Source of the DNA: Dromiciops gliroides
Taxonomy: Eukaryota; Chordata; Mammalia; Microbiotheria; Microbiotheriidae
Assembly (NCBI RefSeq): GCF_019393635.1
Contig: NC_057862.1
Span: 412,466,169 to 412,530,168, forward strand
DNA: 64,000 nucleotides
Reading direction: 5' to 3'
The notes under the pieces were generated by a model. That model was not told the DNA's origin. It worked only from the letters and a program-made list of their open reading frames with translations, and made no database searches. Both the position numbers and the translations under genes were made by a program. This document shows positions 11,085-22,140 of the stretch, in pieces (the stretch's first letter is position 1; every line of letters starts with the position of its first letter).

Positions 11085-11280
11085 TCCAAACTTTTCGTTA
11101 TGTTGTGGGCCTCTGGCTGTCTGGTGAAGCCTACAGGCCCCCTTCTGAGAATAATATTTTTAAATGCATGAAATGAAATAGGCGGGATTACAAAGGAAGC
11201 CAATCATAGTGAAAATAAGGATGGGTTGGTTTTTTTTTTCCAACCAAGTTCAGAGGACCCCTGAAATCTCTCTAAGGACT
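11085..11280 (+). mobile_element. hAT/Charlie-type MITE
   Basis: The copy starts CAGGGGTTCCAAACTTTT and contains CTGTCTGGTGAAGCCTACAG, GAATAATATTTTTAAATGCA and GGATTACAAAGGAAGCCAAT. This matches a non-autonomous hAT-type family whose ends read CAGGGGTTCTTAAC. A second copy in the other orientation lies at 39335-39705. Confidence 0.6.
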
Positions 11281-11389
11281 TCAGGCTTAATAACGCCTAT
11301 CTACGGGAAGGGAAGACTTGTGATCTTATTGACAAAGAGAACTCCTTCTCCCAATACAGATCAGCCCCTACTGTGCAACTCAAGTCTTA

Positions 11390-11790
11390 CAATGCTGCTT
11401 GAGGTACCAGGACAGTGTCTTTCCCAGGATCCCACAGCCAGTATGTATCAGAGGCAAGAACTGAACCCAGGCCTTCCTAACTCAATGACCAAGTCTCTCC
11501 CCACAAGGCCACAAGGCCTCTGCACAAGTATTATTACCCCTGTTCTACAGATGAAGAAAATGAGACTGAGAGAGGCTTATGATGTTAGAGACAATACTTG
11601 AATAGTAGGCATGATGTAGTGGTAATGTGCTTTAGACCTCAAGCAAGGCCCAACCCTCTCTGAGGCATAATTTCCTTCATATATAAAAAATTCAGTATTT
11701 TGTGATCTCTATGGTTCTTCTTAAGCCTACCTGAGTGTACTGTTTGGTGAACCATACATTGTCTCTTTTGAGAAAACAAAAAATGAATTA
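11390..11790. mobile_element. MIR-type SINE fragments
   Basis: 11390-11600 is a minus-strand MIR (AACTGAACCCAGGCCTTCCT, then TTCTACAGATGAAGAAAATG). 11600-11730 is a faint plus-strand MIR3-like piece (CTCTGAGGCATAATTTCCTT). Confidence 0.5.
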
Positions 11791-12390
11791 TCTATTTCCT
11801 GCCCTCAAGGAGCTTGTAGTCTAATAAGGAGAATAAGACATGTACACAAATGACTCATCCTAGGCAGAAGGTGATACATGCAGTTGATGTTGTGGAAAGA
11901 ATGCTGGATTTCAAGTCAAAGGACCTGAGATCTATCTGTTGCCTTGTCTGACTGTGGACAAGTTTCTCCCCACATCCAGATAAGATGATCTAGAGAATCC
12001 TATGATTCTCTGATTTTGTAAAAACACTTTAAGTATCAGTGAAGTGCCCAGCCCTGTGCTAAGTGCTACAGTTAATACAAGAGAAGTGTAAGACATGGTT
12101 CCTCTGCCCTTGGAGTTTATACTCTAGTGGCAGCGATCAAATTTGTATATGTGAAATGATAAGGAACAACCTAAGATGGATTCGAATGAAATTCTGAATT
12201 GTGTGACATACACACAATTTGGCATAATCTATTAATAAAGACTGAAATGATGAGGAAAAGTTTCATGGATTCGATTGAGTTGAGCTTTGAAGGATGAGTG
12301 GAATTTGGGTGAGTGAAGAGGACAGAGCAGGAAGAGCAATATGAACAAAGGACAGAAGGTAGAAACAAACAAGGCACGTTTGTGAGTCAG
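11790..12390 (-). mobile_element. L2 LINE fragments interrupted by a MIR3-like SINE
   Basis: Reverse L2 3' UTR appears at 11790-11870 (CCCTCAAGGAGCTTGTAGTC) and 12025-12390 (CCCAGCCCTGTGCTAAGTGC, 'GAGCTTTGAAGGATGAGTGG'). Between them, 11875-12015 is a plus-strand MIR3-like SINE ending ATCCTATGATTCTCTGATTT. Confidence 0.65.
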
Positions 12391-12419
12391 TGGGGAGACT
12401 GGCGGAAGTAGATCAGTCA

Positions 12420-12790
12420 GTCAGTAGATCAGTTAATATCTATAAAGTGCTTGCTATGTGTCAGGCACACAGTGCTAAGTGCCAAGGATACAAAGAAAGG
12501 CAAAAATAAGGTCCTGGCTCTCCAAGAGTTCACTTTCTAATGGGAAAGACAACATACAAATTAATTATGCGCATTGAAGATATATACCATGTAAATGGAA
12601 AGGAATCTCAGAAAGAAGGGACACTGGAACGTTCTCCTAAAGAAGGCAGGATTCAAGATCAGAGAGGCCAGGTAGGCAAATAGACACATAGGGCATCCCA
12701 GGTTAGAGATGGCCTTGAAACTCAAGGCTGAAGAGTTTCAGCTAAATCTCATTCCTTCAATAGTTGTCATCATTTCTGGAGCCAGGGAAA
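12420..12790 (-). mobile_element. L2 LINE 3' part
   Basis: Reverse L2 3' end with the 'ATAAAGTGCTTGCTATGTGT' and GTGCTAAGTGCCAAGGATAC blocks, followed by TCTAATGGGAAAGACAACAT. It is a separate copy from the one just upstream because the terminal block is repeated. Confidence 0.7.
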
Positions 12791-12814
12791 GATAATTTAA
12801 GCCATTTGGAGAGA

Positions 12815-13082
12815 CCATGTGACATAATGGGTTCAGAACTGGACTCAGACTTAGAGTCTTGCATTTGAATCCTGTCTCAGATACTTCTTAGCTATGTGGC
12901 TCTAGGTGAGTTACCCTCTGAACCTCAGTTTCTTCTTCAGTAAAATGAGGATAATAATAACACCTATCTTACATCATTACTGTGAGAATTAAATTGATTA
13001 ATAATATAAAGCACTTATGAGATAGTAATATAAAGTACTTTACAAAACATGAATAACTACATAAATGCCAGCCATTATTATA
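12815..13082 (+). mobile_element. MIR/THER1 SINE
   Basis: Near full-length MIR: GCATTTGAATCCTGTCTCAG B-box region, GTAAAATGAGGATAATAATA, then a TTACTGTGAGAATTAAATTG tail and 'ATAAATGCCAGCCATTATTA' end. Confidence 0.75.
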
Positions 13083-13300
13083 AAAGGGCAGCTAAGTGGC
13101 ACAGTGGATAAAGTTAATATTTATTCATTCTTTGAACTCTTCATGAGTTCAAATCCAGCCTCAAATACTTACTAGCTGAATGAGCCTGGGAAAGTCACTT
13201 AACCTTGTTTGCCTCAGTTTCTTCATCTGTAAAATGAGCTGGAGAAGGAAATGGCAAACCACTCCAGTATCTTTGCCAAGAAAACAACTGAACAATAATA
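13083..13300 (+). mobile_element. Long-form CORE-SINE
   Basis: The head GGGCAGCTAAGTGGCACAGTG is followed by CORE motifs and the long-form 3' segment (GAGCTGGAGAAGGAAATGGC, ACCACTCCAGTATCTTTGCC). A short unrelated insert or decay is present near 13115-13140. Confidence 0.8.
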
Positions 13301-13369
13301 ATTCTTTTTAAAATGGGGAATTAGAGATGGAAATATAATTTTCTTTTTAAAAAGAAGCAAAGCACAAGT

Positions 13370-13835
13370 TGAGAGAGAGAGAGAGAGATGAGTAGCTTAC
13401 AAAGAGTAAGGTGTAAAAACCACCCTGGCTCTAAAGGTCTTTATCACATCTGGGGAGGGCCTGTGATATTCTTCACCACCTATTTGATGACCCAGACTGA
13501 TGTGATAAAAAGGGTTAGGTGTAGTAGAAAAACCATAGAATTGTTATTACGAGTACCATGAGTTCAAATCCCAATAAGGATTCTGCTGCTCTATTCTGCC
13601 AAACATGTCAACTAATCTCTCTCAGCCTGTTTCCTCATCTAAAAATGAGAGGGTTTTATTCAATGCTCACTCGCTTCCCTCCCATCTCTAAATCCTTTCC
13701 AATAGTAAGAAGGAGCTTTAAGCCACTCTGGTGGCAAATACTATAGAAAGGAAGGAAGGAAGGAAATGAGCATTTATTAAGCACTTATTATGTGCCAGGC
13801 ACTGTGCTAAGCACTTTACAAATATCTCTGTAAAA
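13370..13835. repeat. (GA)n, MIR3-like SINE, (GAAG)n and an L2 end
   Basis: (GA)n lies at 13372-13388. 13515-13700 is MIR3-like (ACCATGAGTTCAAATCCC, CTGTTTCCTCATCTAAAAAT). (GGAA)n lies at 13746-13765, followed by a short reverse L2 end (CATTTATTAAGCACTTATTA) to about 13830. Confidence 0.55.
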
Positions 13836-15360
13836 GTCCTTTCGGCTACTTCCTGGGTCCTTGAGGATGACTATTGGGATTGTCAAGCCACCCTTCCTGT
13901 GGGAAGTCCTTTTATGGATGGAAGTAACCTAAATCTCCCTGAGAAATTTCCATCCCTCTTAATGCTCACTTTGCCTTTTTCTTGCTCACTCACCTTTGGA
14001 ACTAGATAAGTCATGGCTATACCTTGCTGCATCAACCTTGGCTCTATATGAAAGTGCTATTGAAAATTAATTGCTGAAGGGTTATAGTAGTTGTTTTTAA
14101 TGGCATTTATTTAATATCTATGTGGGAGTTTTCTTCTCCACTCTGAAGATTTTCATTGGTATGAAAGGAAGGTTAGATAATGCCCAGATGTTGCCATCTC
14201 AGCAGATGGCCTCTTTCCCTGCAGCAGTCTAAGAAACAGTGATATGAAGAGAGTCTAGAAAGAGTGATTATTATTATTTTCTGTCCTGTGGCAATCAGAC
14301 CCCAAATTAAGTGGTGACTTTTTAATTTGCTTTTCCATCCCTAAATGATGGCATTTTACTTCACTGGTAAGGAAAAATGAGAGTTTTCCATTTTTCCAAG
14401 ACTTTCCATTTTACCAGGAAGAAACATCTTCAAAACACTCTGAGACCCACTGAGTAAAGCGGAGCAGGGCTTTAAGTGACAGTAATCGTGACAATGTTAA
14501 GTGTGAAATTGGATTCTGACAAGGGGAACAGAATTGGTGAGTCTCTGGCACAAGGGTCACTCACGACTAGGGGAGGAGTTCCCTTCTGTTTCTGGCAGCC
14601 CTCTGGCTGATGGTGTTGCTTTCTCTTCCTGGAGTTTCTTTTCTTCCTTTAAGGGAAGAACATAGCTATTATATATAGGTATTATATAGGTATCATGCAT
14701 ATAAGAGAGCCACTCAGAACTGAAGGAAAGGGAAACTGCAGTTCACACACAGCTTGCCCCAGAATCATAGAATAACAGGGTTAGGAGGGGACCTCGGAGG
14801 GCAACACATACATTAACAGGAGCCACCTCTACAGCTTCCCTGTTGTCTTCACTTCTAGTGACAGGGTACCCACTACCACTTGAGACAACTCACTCACTTT
14901 ACACAGAGTAGGAGAACCTGCAGCATAAAGCCCTTTTAGCAAACTGGGCTCACTCTGAGTTTAGGGCAATAGAGGGAAAATGGCATTTTTGACAGTGTAA
15001 ACTCAAGCCATTGAAAACAAGAAAGAAAAACCTGTGGGGCCAACCCTGAATCTCTTTCCTGATGTACTCAAACAGGTATACATAAGGTATACAGTGTGTG
15101 CAAATGACTGAATTAGAAGGCAGTGGAGTCGATTGGCTCCTTGCTAATTAGCATGGTGCCTTACACAGAGGGTGCGCTGCACTAGTGTTTCTTGTTGAAT
15201 TATTTGTTCAAAGTTAGCAATCTCCCTGACTTTCCACAATGTATTATCATGTCTTTCCCAACACTGTCTCTTTGAACTCAGTTATGTCACAGCTTCTGAG
15301 AAGACACATGGCCAAGGTTTAAAACAGGCACTGGAGAATGAACAGTGCTGGGAATACCTC
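13836..15360. other. No gene; longest repeat-poor stretch of the intron
   Basis: About 1.5 kb without a clear transposon copy or exon. It contains only a MIR-like fragment near 14760-14860 (AATCATAGAATAACAGGG) and a short TATATA patch at 14670-14690. It could hold conserved non-coding elements; nothing in the sequence itself proves this. Confidence 0.45.
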
Positions 15361-15650
15361 ATTCCACTGAGTGAGATAGGCACTTAGTCCCTCCTGTCTT
15401 CCTTGCCCATTCCCTTCTCTCCTCATGCACCCTTCCCCCTAAGGGCTTTCTTCTTCCCTACCAGCAGCAGTGGCATCACAGCACTAACACATCCACCCTT
15501 GCTTTCAGAACCCCTTTTGTGCGGCCTTCCCCCATTAGAAGTTAAGCTCCTTGAGGGTGGCATTTTGTTTGATTGCTTCTATATTCTTCAATGTTTAGCA
15601 CAGTGCCTAGCACATAGTGCTTATTAAATGCTTTATCTAGCTATCAACTT
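15360..15650 (+). mobile_element. L2 LINE 3' end
   Basis: GAAGTTAAGCTCCTTGAGGG, 'AGCACAGTGCCTAGCACATA' and 'TTATTAAATGCTTTATC' are the terminal L2 blocks. Confidence 0.75.
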
Positions 15651-15719
15651 ACTGATGCCTTCGATATCTGTATCTAACCTGTACTAGAATAAAATGGAGC
15701 AATACATTGGTCAAGAATG

Positions 15720-15865
15720 TAGTATGGCATAGGGGATAGGTAGCCAACCTTGATGCCAAGAAGACTTGAGTTCAAGTCTTGACTCTGAATCATGATGGCC
15801 CTGTGATTCTGGGCAAGTCATTTAAACCTCTCAGTGCCCCAGGTAACTGTCTAAGACTATAAATT
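15720..15865 (+). mobile_element. CORE-SINE with MIR3-like end
   Basis: CTTGAGTTCAAGTCTTGACT (B box) and GTGATTCTGGGCAAGTCATT (CORE) are followed by TGTCTAAGACTATAAATTG, a 3' end different from the A-tailed family. Confidence 0.6.
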
Positions 15866-16866
15866 GTTGAGCAGTTCCTGATTGAATTGAAAAAAGAGAA
15901 TTTCCTTTCAAGAAGTTCCCTATTCCAGTGAAATCACAGGGTCCAGTTGCTTAACTCTAGGAATCTTTTGTTTGTACTGGAGTTTGGTTTTATCCAGTAC
16001 TGTTCAGATAAGTAGGCATTATCTAAGGCTTTTGAAATAATCTGTATACTGAGACTTTTTTTTGGTAATGTATTTGACCCATATAATTAGCCAGACACTA
16101 CTCCCTATGTCTCTCTACCTCCCTTCCCCCCCACCCCTCATCTCCATTGTTCTGGCCCTGGAGTTGTGGCCCTCAAGTCAGTGGCTTAAAAAAAAAGGTA
16201 TCTACATGGTCCTTCCTGGGGGCTGCTCTGTGGAGCTCAAGGAGACTTCAGAACCTTTTCAGAGGGGCCTGCCAAAGAATTAGGCTTGAATGTTCTGATC
16301 TTCTCACCCTTTCCCCTCCACCCTAGACCAAGTCAGCTCCCCCTTGCTGATTTTCTTCTGTCTCATTGTTTGTTCTGAGTCATTATCTCCTCTCCAGTCT
16401 TGTTTTTCTGCCCTTTGCACCATAATTTCATGCTTCTTCCCCTCTCTCTCCCACTCCTCCCTCTTGATAACATCCAGAGAGAGATCAGTGCTGAGAACAG
16501 TACCCACCCAGTGTGACTATTACCAGCATCTCCTTGTTACCACTATAATCTGGACATGAACTCAGTAGGGAGTCACAGAGGAGATTGTGGGATCTTGCCC
16601 TTCACAGAGAACTCTACAGCCATCCTTGGAAAGTCAAACATTCCATCACAGCTGTCAGACTTGTTGGACCTCATTCTACAAGGCTGGATAAAAACTGGAC
16701 ATCTGCATGAGTCTGATTCACCATCTCTCAAATTCTGAAGGTTTAAGCAGATTTGAACTAAGACACATGTAAGCACTTTGAAAAGTGTATGGCGAAATAC
16801 TATTTTAAAGAATACCATTATTTTTATCTTTGTCAATGGGAGAAAAGGAAGGTTATAGATTATAAT
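15866..16866. other. No gene; unique DNA
   Basis: No recognised exon or repeat. Open frames on both strands at 16062-16836 are short and have no domain. Confidence 0.45.
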
Positions 16867-17003
16867 TTTTTTTGGTAGGGCAATGAGGGTTAAGCGACTT
16901 GCCCAAGGTCACACAGCTAGTGTCAAGTGTCTGAGGCCAATGAACTCAGGTCCTCCTGAATCCAGGGCCAGTGCTTTATCTACTGCGCCACCTAGCCGCC
17001 CCC
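16867..17003 (-). mobile_element. CORE-SINE, near full length
   Basis: Reverse body ending CGCCACCTAGCCGCCCCC. It is flanked by TAGATTATAATT at about 16856-16867 and 17004-17015, the target duplication. It lacks a few bases of the middle region. Confidence 0.9.
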
Positions 17004-17039
17004 TAGATTATAATTAAAAAAAAAAACAACTTTCCACTG

Positions 17040-17110
17040 CTTTCAATCAATCAACCAACTAACCAGTCAACATTTATTAAGCATCCACCATGTTCCAGGC
17101 ACTACTAAGC
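17040..17110 (-). mobile_element. L2 LINE 3' terminal fragment
   Basis: Reverse L2 end: AACATTTATTAAGCATCCAC, then 'CATGTTCCAGGCACTACTAA'. Confidence 0.55.
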
Positions 17111-17292
17111 ACTCCTCTTTAGCATAATGAGAGAGATATACACATAAGCTTATAGATGTACAGCTGGAAGGGACCTTAGAGCCAATTTAATACAGTCCCC
17201 TCATTTTACAGTTGAGGGAACTGAGGCCCAGAGAAGTAAAGGGTTACACAGAGAGAAAGAAGTTATGGTTTGAGCTGGGAGCCTCCAGGCCC

Positions 17293-17296
<4 letters not shown>

Positions 17297-17338
<42 letters not shown>

Positions 17339-17350
17339 CTATCTCTCTCT
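17297..17350. repeat. (CT)n microsatellite grown in a SINE tail
   Basis: A CT run with a few TATCTATC interruptions lies between the left copy of the target duplication and the SINE body, exactly where the A-tail should be. In SINE orientation it is (AG)n. Confidence 0.85.
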
Positions 17351-17491
17351 TTTTGGTAAGGCATTTGGGGCTAAGTGACTTGCCCAGGGTCACACAGCCA
17401 ATAAATTGTCAAGTGTCTGAGGTCGGATTTGAACCCAGGTCCTCCTGACTGCAGGGCTGGTGCTCTATCCACTGCGCCACCTAGCCGTCCC
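17351..17491 (-). mobile_element. CORE-SINE, full length
   Basis: Reverse body ending CGCCACCTAGCCGTCCCC. CAGGCCCATTTCTCT is repeated at 17287-17301 and again just after the body, giving a clean target duplication that also encloses the (CT)n tail. Confidence 0.92.
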
Positions 17492-17535
17492 CAGGCCCAT
17501 TTCTCTTGACACTAATCTACGCTGCCTTTTCATAT

Positions 17536-18039
17536 GTGAGCCTCTTCTGACAGGGTAGCAGCCTGGGATCCAGATGGCCAATAGGGGGATATCCATATTG
17601 CGGGCATTTGTGGACATTCCCAAACCAGTGACTTCTAGAAACAGTAGCAGAAATAGTATCACCATGAACTCCATCTGCAGGTAGGAAATGGAAATTAAGG
17701 CCATAACCCTGTGGTCATGAACTCCTCCATCAGGAAGTAGATCTATTCTCTTTCCATAGAACCTTGACTCAGCGACTGCTCAATGGCCAAAATACAGCTT
17801 GTGCCTTTTGTCGGGCTAGAGATTGCATGTATGTGTGCTTGAGAAGGGGAGTGGGAAGTTCACCTGCTTCCTCTTCAAAGATCGGAACTGAGTCATGCAG
17901 AGTGGGTAAAGTTTGAGTAAAACACATTTCGCTTCATTTCCTCCCCTGCCTTCCTCTACCACTGGTTTCTGAGAATGCAGAAGCCAGAAGCCATGTTTGT
18001 TCTCACCCAAATTAGGCAAGTAGGCCAGTGACAGTAAAG
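17536..18039. other. No gene; unique DNA
   Basis: No repeat or exon recognised. Confidence 0.45.
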
Positions 18040-18098
18040 TTTCTTTCTCCTCTTCCTTCCTCCCCCTCCCTCCCTCCCTCTCTCCTTTCCTCCCTTCC

Positions 18099-18166
<68 letters not shown>

Positions 18167-18352
18167 TCCTTCCCCCTCTGTCTCTCCCCTTTCTCCCTCC
18201 CTCCCTCCTCTCTCTCTCTCTCTCTGTCCTCTCTCCCCCTTCTCTCCCCCTCTCCCTTTCTCTTTCTCTCTTTTCCTCTCCCTGTCCCTTTCCCTCCCTC
18301 TCTCCCCTTCCTTCCCCCTCTGTCTCTCCCCTTTTCTCCATCCCTCCCTCCT
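18040..18352. repeat. CT-rich polypyrimidine tract
   Basis: About 310 bp of almost pure pyrimidine on the plus strand, with a core (CT)n of roughly 65 bp at 18100-18165 and imperfect CCCTCTCT-type repeats on both sides. The long open frames on both strands here (Ser/Leu or Arg/Glu runs) are composition artefacts. Confidence 0.95.
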
Positions 18353-18631
18353 CTGACCTGAAACCTCAAAAATCCTATATCCTCCCTCCTCCGATCTACT
18401 ACATTGACTTACCTAACACCCCAAAGATTTACAGAATTCAATGAGAATTTCGACTTATAGTACCTGAGGGCACACCTGGGCCCCATCTCACAACTAACAA
18501 GGCTGCCTACCCCAGATTCAAGGTAGTCTGTAAGTCTGTACCCCCATAAAACCATATTTCATGAGCCCTCCATGGATGTGCTTACCTTTACTAGTTAGTT
18601 GGAATACATGATTCAAATCAAAGGCCTTTAA
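18353..18631. other. No gene; unique DNA
   Basis: Nothing recognisable between the CT-rich tract and the next L2. Confidence 0.4.
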
Positions 18632-19235
18632 GAAAATATCAGTCAGTCAAGCATTTTATTAAATGCCTACTTTTCTAAGAGCTAGCAATCAGGTGGTGCA
18701 GTGAATAGAGCACCTGGAGTCAGGAAGACTCATCTTCATGAGTTCAAATCCAGCTTCAGACACTTACTAGCTATGTGACTCTGGGCAAGTCAATTAATTG
18801 TCTACCTTAGTTCCTCATCTATAAAATGAGCTGGAGAAGGAAATGGCAAACCACTCCAGTATCTTTTCTAAGAAAACTCCAAATGGGGTGATGAAGAGTT
18901 GGACATGACTGAAAAATAACTGGATAAATGCTAAGTGCTAAGGATACAAAGAAAGGTAAAAGACAGTCCTTGTTTTCAAGTTCACAGTCTAATGAGGGAG
19001 ACAACATGCAAATAACGATGTCCAGATAGACTACAAAAAGGATAATCTGGAAATAATCAGCAGAGGGAAGGCACTAGAATTTGGGGGGATTGGGAAGGGC
19101 TTCCTATAGAAGGTGGATTTTAGCTGGAATGTGAAAGAAGTGAGGAAAATCACGAAGCAGAATTGAGGAAGGAGGGCTTTCCAGGCATGAGGGATAATCG
19201 GTGAAAATGCCCAGAATTAAGAGATGGAATAACAA
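18632..19235 (-). mobile_element. L2 LINE 3' part with a SINE inside
   Basis: Reverse L2 begins at 18640 (AAGCATTTTATTAAATGCCT), is broken by the SINE at 18688-18925, and resumes with GCTAAGTGCTAAGGATACAA, 'TCTAATGAGGGAGACAACAT', 'GGGAAGGGCTTCCTATAGAA' and 'CATGAGGGATAATCGGTGAA'. Confidence 0.8.
18688..18925 (+). mobile_element. Long-form CORE-SINE
   Basis: Head AATCAGGTGGTGCAGTGAAT, CORE GTGACTCTGGGCAAGTCAAT, then the long-form 3' segment AGCTGGAGAAGGAAATGGCA and ACCACTCCAGTATCTTTTCT ending near GGACATGACTGAA. Inserted in L2. Confidence 0.85.
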
Positions 19236-20034
19236 ATGTAACAATAAAACTGTACTCCCCTTGACCTGGGACACTTACTTCTACAAATACAAACCCCCTC
19301 CGTGTGAAGAGTAGCCACACACTTGTAGGGAATGTGTGTGACCAGGACACACAAGTAGGAAAGCAACTCATGCTTCTGACATAATGGCCTGAAGAGGAAA
19401 AAGTCTGGAAGAAGGACCATTGGTGTCTTTTGGTGATAACACCTTGCAGATCCCACTATGTCTTTCATGGTTTCAGGTCTCTGCCAGCTTTGCAGAATCT
19501 ATGTGGTGCATGTAGGTATGACATAGAGTCTCTGCTTGGCACTGTTTCGTGCTGATCCTGTGATTCCTGCCTTGCTCAGGGCCAGAGAAGGCAAGGTTCT
19601 GGAGCTACTTTCTTCCTCTTCTGCTTTCTACTCTTTTAGCTTCAAGCACAGAAGCCTTTTAAAAAATTAGTTTTTGCTGGGGAAGCAAAACCTTAACAAA
19701 CCCATTTATTGGACTAAATAAGAGCTCTCCATGGCTTTTCACCAATAGCAAAGGGTGTGTCTTTCTAGAGAGCCTTGGCTAAAATAGGTATTTCCTTTCT
19801 CCCAGGGAGATTTCTTGATCCAGTCACTAAGTCATCTAAAACACAAATAAGTCCCAGCTAACTAGTCCATTGCTTTCACATTCTCCCCCGCCTTTTTTTT
19901 TTTCTCCAAAGTTAGGTTAACCCCTATCGAAGTCCTCACTCTGACTTAGAGTTAGAAATACCCTGTGAGTCCAAATTTCTGATTTGGGAAACTGTGCCTC
20001 CAAACCTAGCTAGGTTGAAACCTAGCCCTGTGCC
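19236..20034. other. No gene; unassigned DNA
   Basis: No domain-bearing frame. Two overlapping minus frames (19150-19468) have no recognisable motif. Confidence 0.4.
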
Positions 20035-20215
20035 TGGTTTCAGGAAGACCCAAGTTCAAATCCAGCCTCAAGACACTAGCTGTATTAACCTGGGCAAGTC
20101 ACTTAACCTTTGTCTTAGTTTCCTCAACTGTAAAAATGGAAACAATACTAGCACCTAGCCACCAGGGTTATTGTACTTGGCATGCAGGAGATACTTAAAA
20201 AATGTGTTTTTTTCC
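20035..20215 (+). mobile_element. CORE-SINE with MIR-type 3' end
   Basis: CAAGTTCAAATCCAGCCTCA and CTGGGCAAGTCACTTAACC, then GGAAACAATACTAGCACCTA and a 'GGCATGCAGGAGATACTTAA' end of MIR type. Confidence 0.65.
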
Positions 20216-20852
20216 TTCCTCACAAACTTATTTCAGGGAACTGTGCCATGAGAATGCCACAGAACTTTATGGATCTCACCCCATGTAGTTTTGGGGGAAA
20301 CCCCAAAATTACTTTAGTTATATAAATGAAGCTGAGTAAGCAATTAAAAGATAGGACCAGAGGGCCAGATCATTATATTCCTAGCTGCATTTTGACCTTT
20401 TAATATGTATATGTAGCCCACTAAAAGTAAATTAATTTAACTTTTTGAAGAAACTTTTCCAGGCGTTAAGCCCACTCTACATATTGACAAGTTGGAAACC
20501 CACAGCCTAGTAGAATAAGCTGTCAGTATGGGTAAGAAAGCATTTGCTGCTGCCCCCAGGGAGCTCACCTCCCACTTTCAAAGGAAGTCTCTAAGAAAGT
20601 GAGGTTTGCTATACAGAATTTTGCTTTACAGCCAACTTGTTTCAAATTCATCTGTTCTGTATGTCACAAGATACCTGAGGTGTAAATTAGTTCTTTCTAG
20701 AACATAACTGGTTCCCAAAGATCCTCTCTCAGATTGAAATGTTGGCGAACTGGCTGTGGCTGGTAGTCTTGGCAATGAAAACCCAAATGGGAAGAGTTTG
20801 CAGAGCCTTAGGTATTTGGGGGTGGGGTGGAGAGTGAGATCCAAAAGAAAAA
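20216..20852. other. No gene; unique DNA
   Basis: No recognised element. 20390-20490 (CCTTTTAATATGTATATGTA) looks repeat-like but I cannot assign it. Confidence 0.4.
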
Positions 20853-21215
20853 AGAGCTCATTGATAGAATGTAAATTCCTTGAGAGTAGGGATCCTTTCA
20901 GTTTTTTTCTCTTTGTGTCACCCCAGCCTCTATCATGTCAGAGTCATAACAGAGCAGTTGTTTAATGAATGCTTGTTGATTGACTGATTGATAGATATAA
21001 TATAGTGGAAAAAGCCTAGAGTTGGAATCAGGATATAGTAGGTTAAAATCTTGGCTCCCTCATACTACATATTTACATACTAGCTATATGGCCATGGACA
21101 AATCACTTTCCCTCTCTGAATGTCAGTCTCCTGGTATGAAACGACCAATCTCACTGTGTTTTTATGAGTAAAACACTTTGTAAACTTTAAAGTGCTATAT
21201 AAATGTGTTATTATA
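20853..21215 (+). mobile_element. L2 3' end followed by MIR
   Basis: 20853-20992: ATGTAAATTCCTTGAGAGTA and TTTAATGAATGCTTGTTGAT, the L2 terminus. 20998-21215: a diverged MIR (CTAGCTATATGGCCATGGAC, 'AAAGTGCTATATAAATGTGT'). Confidence 0.7.
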
Positions 21216-21299
21216 TTGCTTTTTATTATGAATTTAACAAACATCATCAACCTTTCATTATACAAAGAACAGAAAGAAAGGATTCCACATGAAACTGAA

Positions 21300-22140
21300 T
21301 TTCTATTATATACAGTTTTTTATTAATTATGTATAGGGTGATCCTAGTTTTAAGTAACGTCCTGCCATTTCACATAATGGTACTGAAACTTCTCTGCTTC
21401 TCTGTATCCCCTTCTGAGCTTCATTCTGCTCTCTGTATTTTTTAATATTTCACTTATGTATTTTTCTTTTTTTTCTTCCTTTTTCTTTTGTACAGTCCCT
21501 TCCCCATCCCTACACTCCAGAAAAGCTCTCCTGTGTTTAAGTAGTCTAGAAAAACAAATTTGCACATTGACAGTGCCTGAAAATGTATATCATGCTTCAT
21601 TTGTAGTCCATCATCTCTCTGCCAAGAAGTAGGAAGCATGCCTTATTATTGAGCCATTATTGGTCATTGCATTGATCACAGTCCTTAAGTCTTGCAAAGT
21701 TATTTTCTTTTCCATTCTTGAAATCATTGCATAAATTGTTCTCCTGGTTCTGCATATTTCATTCCTCATCAAGTCATGCAAATTTTGCCAGACCAAATCA
21801 GTCCCATTTGTCATTTCTTACAGTACAATAATTTTGTATTTCTTTCACATACCATAATGTGCTCAGCCATTCCCAAATGGATGGGCATCCATTTTGCTTC
21901 CAGTTCTTTGCTATACCAAGAAGTACTGCTATAGAACTTTTGGCACACATGGGCTCTTTCCTTTTGTATTTGATCCCCTTGGTTCATTTGCCTAGTAGTG
22001 CTCTTATTGGATTAAAGGGTATGAACTATTTAGTGTTGGTGGGACAGGGGACTCATCCCAAATTGATTTCCAGATCAATTGGACCAATTCACAGCTCTAT
22101 CAATGGTGGAGTCTGTCCTCCTGCAAGATTATTGTGCGTG
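21300..22140 (-). mobile_element. L1 LINE 3' end (ORF2 C-terminus and 3' UTR)
   Basis: The minus-strand translation at 21611-21814 contains WQNLHDLMRNEICRTRRTIY, the C-terminal part of L1 ORF2p. The 3' UTR is toward 21300. Upstream ORF2 sequence continues to about 22140 (GCCATTCCCAAATGGATGGG). It is 5'-truncated and frame-broken. Confidence 0.8.

Larger units (their letters stand above)
17150..17535 (-). mobile_element. MIR-like SINE hosting a CORE-SINE
   Basis: ATGTACAGCTGGAAGGGACC, CCCCTCATTTTACAGTTGAG and GGTTTGAGCTGGGAGCCTCC belong to the long-headed MIR-like repeat. After the inserted SINE the repeat resumes with TTGACACTAATCTACGCTGC. Confidence 0.6.

Noticed and set aside
18028-18444. 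Long Ser/Leu-rich (plus) and Arg/Glu-rich (minus) open frames
   Set aside because: They span a (CT)n polypyrimidine tract. Open frames on both strands follow from the two-base composition and carry no domain or start context.
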